Assembly: GCA_039808325.1 (NCBI GenBank)
Contig: JBDHSU010000046.1
Coordinates: 1 to 27,939 of the forward strand
Reading direction: 5' to 3'
Origin: JAFKKS01 sp039808325
GTDB taxonomy: Bacteria > Pseudomonadota > Alphaproteobacteria > Rhizobiales > Xanthobacteraceae
Length of the DNA stretch: 27,939 nt
Position numbers and translations under genes: made by a program. How positions within the stretch are numbered: the stretch's first letter is position 1; every line of letters begins with the position of its first letter. Shown here in pieces: positions 24,526-27,939 of the stretch. The notes under the pieces were generated by a model. That model was given only the letters and a program-made list of their open reading frames with translations, searched no databases and had not been told where the DNA came from.

Positions 24526-25239
24526 CTAGACCTCGGCGATCGAGGCGAGCACGTTCGCCTTCGCGACGACGACGCGTCGCCGGCCGCAGCTCACGATCTT
24601 CTGCTCCTCCCAAGCGCTGAGCGTGCGGCTCACCGTATGCAATGTCGTGCCCGACATTTCCGCCAGATCCTGCCGGGACAGCGGAATCGCGATCTCGATA
24701 CCGCGCGCGGTGCGCCGGCCGGCCTGTTCGGCAAGTCGGAGAACGGTATGCGCGATGCGTCGCTCGACCTTCTCCGTGGAGAGTTCGCGAATGCGAACCT
24801 GCATTTCATGATAGCGCGCGCCGAGAAAAGCGACCGCGTTCATTGCGATCGACGAATGCTCAGCCATGAGCTTCTTCATGGCGGCCCCAGTCCAACTGAT
24901 GAGGAGAGCATCCTCGACGGCGGTCACCGTACCGGGATGCGTGCCTCCGCCGGACAGGGTCGTATAGCCCGCGACCTCGCCGGGACCAAGGTAGCGGATA
25001 ATGACCTGCTGGCCGTCGGCGGTCGTCTGCGTCGCGCGCAACCGCCCGGTGGCGACGACATAGAGGGCGCCGGCGGGATCACCCTGACGGAAGACGACTT
25101 GGCCCGCCGCCACGCGCCTTTGCGACGACGCCGCCTGAATTTCGTGCAACGCCGCGGCCGGCACGTCACGGAACAGCTCGGTTCCCTGCAGAAATTCTGA
25201 GTTGAGGTGAAAGTCCATGCCGCCCGTCTCGCGCCGCAT
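24526..25239 (-). CDS. Crp/Fnr family regulator, NnrR-like
   Basis: A 237-residue regulator with an N-terminal cyclic-nucleotide-binding-like domain (GQVVFRQGDPAGALYVVATGRLRAT, ~residues 45-70) and a C-terminal HTH_Crp (LSRQDLAEMSGTTLHTVSRTLSAWEEQKIV, ~residues 185-215). There are no clustered N-terminal cysteines for an Fe-S cluster, so it is not a classic FNR. The recognition helix has HTVSR where FNR has ETISR, which fits half-sites other than TTGAT. Both ATG 25239 and ATG 25218 have weak ribosome sites; the shorter form would have 230 residues. A TTGCG-N4-CGCAA site lies 33 bases upstream. By context it probably senses nitric oxide and controls genes to the right. Confidence 0.82.
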   Translation of the reverse strand: MRRETGGMDFHLNSEFLQGTELFRDVPAAALHEIQAASSQRRVAAGQVVFRQGDPAGALYVVATGRLRATQTTADGQQVIIRYLGPGEVAGYTTLSGGGTHPGTVTAVEDALLISWTGAAMKKLMAEHSSIAMNAVAFLGARYHEMQVRIRELSTEKVERRIAHTVLRLAEQAGRRTARGIEIAIPLSRQDLAEMSGTTLHTVSRTLSAWEEQKIVSCGRRRVVVAKANVLASIAEV

Positions 25240-25271
25240 TCCACCGGGCGCCGGCCGATATTGCTGGTTTA

Positions 25272-25285
25272 TTGCGTTTCCGCAA
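25272..25285. promoter_or_regulatory. NnrR-type Crp/Fnr binding site
   Basis: TTGCGTTTCCGCAA is a perfect 5-4-5 dyad of the TTGYG-N4-CGCAA form known for NnrR-like regulators. It lies in the 270-base gap between the Crp/Fnr gene and the alternative-oxidase gene, close to the former, so autoregulation is likely. Nothing else in the gap is convincing. Confidence 0.55.
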
Positions 25286-25509
25286 AGATGCTCAGCCCAC
25301 CCGTCCTTAGACGGCTATGTGGGGCGCTTTCGCCGCAGCCATAGCGCCTGCGTAGGGATGGGGCAGTGGTGCCAAACGATTCTGGTCGCGTCGGGGAAAA
25401 TAGGGCAGAAATAGCGGCGGATTGATCAGCGGCAGCGTCCGATACGGGTATGATCGCGTAGCCCGGATGACGGAATCGTGCCCTGCCGTTCGTCGAGCCT
25501 GGAGCAGCG

Positions 25510-26169
25510 ATGCTGAATATCAACAAGGCAGACCTTTTCCGTCACCATGCGCCGGAGACGTTGTCGGACCGGTTTGCCCTCAGGGCTGCCCGCGTGTTGA
25601 CCGGCACGGCAGGCGCTTTATTCGGCCGCCGCTACGGCGACCGCGTCACCGTCCTGGAGACCATTGCTGCGGTCCCCGCCATGGTCGCCGCGACCCTGCT
25701 GCACCTGAAATGTCTGCGGCGGATGATCGATGATCGGGGCTGGGTCCGCACTTTCATGGATGAAGGGGAAAACCAGCGCGCGCACCTGATGGCCTTCGTC
25801 GCCATTGCGCGCCCGCGGACGTGGGAACGACTGCTGATCGTCGTCGGCCAGGGCGTTTTCTATAATGCCTATTTCCTGCTCTACCTGATCTCCGCGCGCA
25901 CCGCGCATCGGCTCGCCGGCTACCTCGCCGAGCAATCCGTTCAGGGATACTCCCAATACCTCGAACGCATCGAATCCGGCGCGCAGGAGAACCGCCCGGC
26001 GCCGCCGTCCGCCATTGCCTATTGGACCTTGGCGCCGGACGCGAACATCAGCGACATGGTCGTTGCCATGCGTGAGGATGAAGCCATTCATCGCGACATC
26101 CATCACGCCTTCGCCGACGCGCTCAGCGCCGGCAACACGCTGCCGGACCGCCCCGGGCCGTTGATATAG
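25510..26169 (+). CDS. aox: Alternative oxidase homologue with altered diiron ligands
   Basis: A 219-residue AOX-family (PF01786) protein. AOX is a membrane-associated diiron quinol oxidase that passes electrons to oxygen without pumping protons and resists NO. Visible motifs: LET (E50), DEGENQRAHL (~85-93), GYLAEQSVQGY (137-147), and REDEAIH (E191, H194), plus the Y147 and W172 region. In canonical AOX the six ligands are four Glu and two His. Here E50, H92, E191 and H194 are kept, but the ligand Glu of NERMH is Q89 and the first Glu of LEEEA is A140; codons CAG and GCC are clear. GGAG lies five bases before the ATG. The family is certain; whether it still binds two irons and reduces oxygen is open. 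Confidence 0.85.
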   Translation: MLNINKADLFRHHAPETLSDRFALRAARVLTGTAGALFGRRYGDRVTVLETIAAVPAMVAATLLHLKCLRRMIDDRGWVRTFMDEGENQRAHLMAFVAIARPRTWERLLIVVGQGVFYNAYFLLYLISARTAHRLAGYLAEQSVQGYSQYLERIESGAQENRPAPPSAIAYWTLAPDANISDMVVAMREDEAIHRDIHHAFADALSAGNTLPDRPGPLI

Positions 26170-26189
26170 GCGCACGTAACCAAGCGAAC

Positions 26190-26203
26190 TTGTGCAAGCG
26201 CAA
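26190..26203. promoter_or_regulatory. NnrR-type Crp/Fnr binding site upstream of pseudoazurin
   Basis: TTGTGCAAGCGCAA matches TTGYG-N4-CGCAA exactly. It lies 86 bases before the pseudoazurin ATG, at a distance where a Crp/Fnr activator could work with RNA polymerase bound further right. It is the second such site within one kilobase, both close to the NnrR-like gene. Confidence 0.6.
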
Positions 26204-26289
26204 AGACGCGCGGACGCCACCCGTTACGCTTCGTCTGCAAACAAAAAGACCGCCTCCAAGCGACGGTCCGATGCAGACGGAGTTTAAAA

Positions 26290-26775
26290 ATGAAATACGC
26301 TCACCTATCGGCGCTGTGTTTGGCCGGCGCGCTGCTCTTCACCATCCCGGCTACGGCGGCCGAATTCCAGGTCAAGATGCTGAACAAAGATGCGAACGGC
26401 CAGACCATGGCTTTCGAGCCTGCGTTCCTGAAAATCCAGCCGGGCGATACCGTCCGCTTTGTCCCGACGGATAAGGGGCATGATGCCGAAACGATCCCCG
26501 GCATGCTTCCCGAAGGCGCGCAGCCCTTCAAAGGCAAGATATCGCAGGAAGTTTCGGTGACGTTCCAGACGCCGGGCGTTTACGGATATCGGTGCTCGCC
26601 GCATTTCGGCATGGGCATGGTGGGCCTCATCGAAGTCGGGAATAAGCCACTGAATCTCGATGCCGCGCGGCAGGTGAAGCTGCCGCCGATCGCGACGAAG
26701 CGTATGGCCGTTCTGTTCGACCAGGCTTCGCGCAACGCGACCGCGCAAACCGGCGCACCGACCGCCTCTCGCTGA
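26290..26775 (+). CDS. Pseudoazurin (type 1 copper protein)
   Basis: A 161-residue periplasmic cupredoxin. A 24-residue signal peptide (ALCLAGALLFTIPATAA, cleavage before EFQVKM) is followed by a pseudoazurin domain. The copper ligands are H64 (GHDAETIP), C102 and H105 (CSPHFGMGM), and M110. After removing 24 residues these become H40, C78, H81 and M86, exactly the numbering of known pseudoazurins. The C-terminal ~45 residues form the usual helical extension with an Ala/Thr tail. A GGAG site lies ten bases before the ATG. Pseudoazurin gives electrons to copper nitrite reductase or nitrous oxide reductase, supporting a denitrification-related role for this region. Confidence 0.93.
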   Translation: MKYAHLSALCLAGALLFTIPATAAEFQVKMLNKDANGQTMAFEPAFLKIQPGDTVRFVPTDKGHDAETIPGMLPEGAQPFKGKISQEVSVTFQTPGVYGYRCSPHFGMGMVGLIEVGNKPLNLDAARQVKLPPIATKRMAVLFDQASRNATAQTGAPTASR

Positions 26776-26842
26776 CGCGCGTCCGACACGCGCCGCTCTC
26801 TCTCTCAAATTCGGATGACATCACGCGGCGCGGTTTTGTTCG

Positions 26843-26877
26843 ACCTAAAACATGTATTGACAATACATGTTTTAGGT
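26843..26877. promoter_or_regulatory. Perfect 17-base inverted repeat, NsrR-like operator
   Basis: ACCTAAAACATGTATTG (26843-26859) and its exact complement (26861-26877) flank one central A. The core ATGTATT-N3-AATACAT fits the NsrR consensus (ATGYATT-N3-AATRCAT, NO-sensing Rrf2 family) with symmetrical differences at the outer bases. It covers the -35 element of the DUF2249 promoter, so binding should block transcription. Confidence 0.6.
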
Positions 26878-26885
26878 TTGAGAAT
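26857..26885 (+). promoter_or_regulatory. Sigma-70 promoter of the DUF2249 gene
   Basis: A consensus TTGACA (26857-26862), formed by the centre of the palindrome, is followed after 17 bases by GAGAAT (26880-26885). Transcription would start near 26892, leaving a leader of about 90 bases before the ATG at 26984. Confidence 0.5.
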
Positions 26886-26892
26886 TGAAAAT

Positions 26893-26917
26893 GCGACGGC
26901 GCTTTTCGCGCCGTCGC
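26893..26917 (+). other. Perfect GC-rich stem-loop in the DUF2249 mRNA leader
   Basis: GCGACGGCGC (26893-26902) pairs fully with GCGCCGTCGC (26908-26917) over the loop TTTTC. It lies at the predicted 5' end of the transcript and has no U-tract after it, so it looks more like a 5' stabilising hairpin than a terminator. Confidence 0.45.
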
Positions 26918-26983
26918 GACAATCGATGTGTCGAAAATGGTTGCGTCCCGTCCTTGAGCGCGGACCGCACCGAAGGAGCAGCA

Positions 26984-27238
26984 ATGTCTCAGCCCAGCAC
27001 GCCTGCGAACGAGATCGACGTTCGCAGCCTCATTCCCGCCAAGCGGCACGAAAAGATTTTTCAACTCGTCGACGAGCTCACGCCCGGCGCTTCGTTCGTC
27101 CTCGTCAACGACCACGACCCGAAGCCGCTCTATTACCAACTCGAAGCCGAGCACCCGCGGCAGTTCTCGTGGACGTATCTCGAGAAAGGGCCCGCCGTCT
27201 GGCGCGTCGAGATCGGGAAGCTGCTGAAAGCCGCGTGA
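26984..27238 (+). CDS. DUF2249 domain protein
   Basis: An 84-residue single-domain DUF2249 protein: EIDVRSLIPAKRHEKIFQLVDEL, then VLVNDHDPKPLYYQLEAE and FSWTYLEKGPAVWRVEIGK, all hallmarks of the family. AAGGAG lies just before the ATG; the longer open frame upstream runs through the leader hairpin and is not coding. DUF2249 proteins occur beside hemerythrin, NO-reductase and other nitrogen-oxide genes, and their role is unclear. The promoter carries an NsrR-like site, so NO induction is expected. The membrane-protein gene follows 66 bases later, probably on the same transcript. Confidence 0.85.
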   Translation: MSQPSTPANEIDVRSLIPAKRHEKIFQLVDELTPGASFVLVNDHDPKPLYYQLEAEHPRQFSWTYLEKGPAVWRVEIGKLLKAA

Positions 27239-27256
27239 GGTAGCGCTCAAGAATTT

Positions 27257-27284
27257 GGCGCTGGTGAAAACTTTCGCCAGCGCC
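27257..27284 (+). other. Stem-loop between DUF2249 and membrane-protein genes
   Basis: GGCGCTGG (27257-27264) pairs with CCAGCGCC (27277-27284); GAAA/TTTC inside can extend it. There is no U-tract, so it may be a processing or partial-termination site rather than a full terminator. Confidence 0.4.
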
Positions 27285-27304
27285 GCCTGTCGAGGACCTT
27301 CGCC

Positions 27305-27939
27305 GTGATTGGCGCCACCCTATCCCGCTGGACGATGTCTTACTTTGCCGCGGCTCTCGTGGCGCTGATGACGACGCAGGGCTTGATGGCGGCGGGCTAC
27401 GGATATCCGACGGCTGCGCTCGCCGCGCCTGAAACGCTGGTCCTTGTCCACGTCGTCGCGATCGGCTGGCTCAGCGTCCTGATGTGCGGAGCGCTTTTTC
27501 AGTTCGTTCCGGTGCTGATCGCACGCCCTCTCTACAGCGATGCGTTGCCGCTGCCGACGCTCGGCCTTCTCCTGACGGGGCTCGCCGCGCTGGTGCTGGG
27601 GTTCCTTCAGCTTGCCGGCCATGCTCCGACGCATTTTGCCTTCTTCCCCGCGGCGGCCGCGCTTCTTGGCTGCGGTTTCGCCCTTGTCCTATGGAATCTC
27701 GGCCGCACGCTCTGGAGCGCACGCCCTCTTCCGCTTCCGGCGCGTTTCGTCGTCGTCGGTCTGTTCAGCGTCGGCGCAACCGTCTTTCTCGGCGTCGTGT
27801 TCGCGCTCGTTCTCGGCGGCGTGACCGCGCACTCCCATTTCCTCACGCTGACGAGCGCGGGCGTTCCGATTCATGTGATCGCCGGGCTTGGCGGATGGCT
27901 GACCTTCACCGCGATCGGCGTGAGCTATCGCCTCCTCGC
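27305..27939 (+). CDS. Polytopic membrane protein, 5' part (runs off the window)
   Basis: The open frame begins at GTG 27305 with GAGGA eight bases upstream and stays open to the window edge, giving 211 residues with no stop. It is strongly hydrophobic with about six membrane segments so far. Histidines occur within membrane segments at H49 (LVHVVAIGWLSVL, followed by GALFQFVPVL) and at H190 (PIHVIAGLGGW). Such membrane histidines recall distant heme-copper-oxidase-like or NO-related membrane proteins found beside DUF2249 genes. It lacks the HAHEM motif of NnrS, so I do not call it NnrS. Function is not established. Confidence 0.7.
   Translation, partial: MIGATLSRWTMSYFAAALVALMTTQGLMAAGYGYPTAALAAPETLVLVHVVAIGWLSVLMCGALFQFVPVLIARPLYSDALPLPTLGLLLTGLAALVLGFLQLAGHAPTHFAFFPAAAALLGCGFALVLWNLGRTLWSARPLPLPARFVVVGLFSVGATVFLGVVFALVLGGVTAHSHFLTLTSAGVPIHVIAGLGGWLTFTAIGVSYRLL

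Noticed and set aside
25422..25435. TTGATCAGCGGCAG before the alternative-oxidase gene as an FNR/FixK box
   Set aside because: Only the left half-site fits; the right half lacks the ATCAA or CGCAA end.
27305..27939. NnrS as name for the last gene
   Set aside because: The context fits, but the HAHEM-type motif is absent in the visible part.
1..27939. CRISPR arrays, tRNA/rRNA genes, prophage, transposases or toxin-antitoxin pairs
   Set aside because: Looked for on both strands; no regularly spaced repeats, cloverleaf-like sequences or mobile-element proteins were seen.

Overview
The window is GC-rich, densely coded and uses GTG starts. It carries palindromic intergenic repeats of the type scattered through Bradyrhizobium, Rhodopseudomonas and their relatives. 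This points to a chromosomal catabolic region of an alphaproteobacterium, probably order Hyphomicrobiales; the genus cannot be fixed from the sequence. I see 28 protein genes (the last cut by the window edge) and no tRNA, rRNA, CRISPR array, transposase or phage gene.

Region A (1-9.3 kb) looks like carboxylic-acid uptake and degradation. It holds a three-gene periplasmic-binding-protein ABC importer (binding protein, fused two-domain permease, ATPase), two MmgE/PrpD-family proteins and a TcuA-like FAD dehydrogenase. A DUF3830 protein lies on the opposite strand. A composite repeat fills the gap between the flavoprotein and the second MmgE/PrpD gene.

Region B (8.9-19.2 kb) looks like an N-heterocycle or aromatic ring-opening module. 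A MarR regulator (operon with DUF3830) is divergent from a flavin reductase and a cupin. A leftward operon follows: DUF1185 'amino acid synthesis' protein, HpaB-family FADH2-dependent monooxygenase, and an amidohydrolase closely resembling enamidase of anaerobic nicotinate breakdown. Divergent from it is a complete branched-chain-amino-acid-type ABC importer (binding protein, LivH, LivM, LivG, LivF). Tandem direct repeats sit in the shared promoter. The flavin reductase probably supplies FADH2 to the HpaB enzyme.

Region C (19.3-24.3 kb) is a tight leftward five-gene operon: quinone-oxidoreductase-like MDR enzyme, PaaI-like thioesterase, an orphan Liv-type binding protein, an acyl-CoA ligase and an SDR dehydrogenase. 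It converges on the Liv operon at a palindromic repeat whose two ends supply the stop codons of both flanking genes.

Region D (24.5 kb-end) looks like a nitric-oxide / nitrogen-oxide response module. It has a Crp/Fnr regulator of NnrR type, an alternative-oxidase homologue with two predicted iron ligands substituted, a pseudoazurin, a DUF2249 protein and the start of a polytopic membrane protein. Two TTGYG-N4-CGCAA sites (NnrR-like) and one long NsrR-like palindrome over a TTGACA -35 element fit this reading.

The most promising undescribed material is the DUF1185/HpaB/enamidase operon with its private transporter and flavin reductase, and the ligand-substituted alternative oxidase within the NO regulon.
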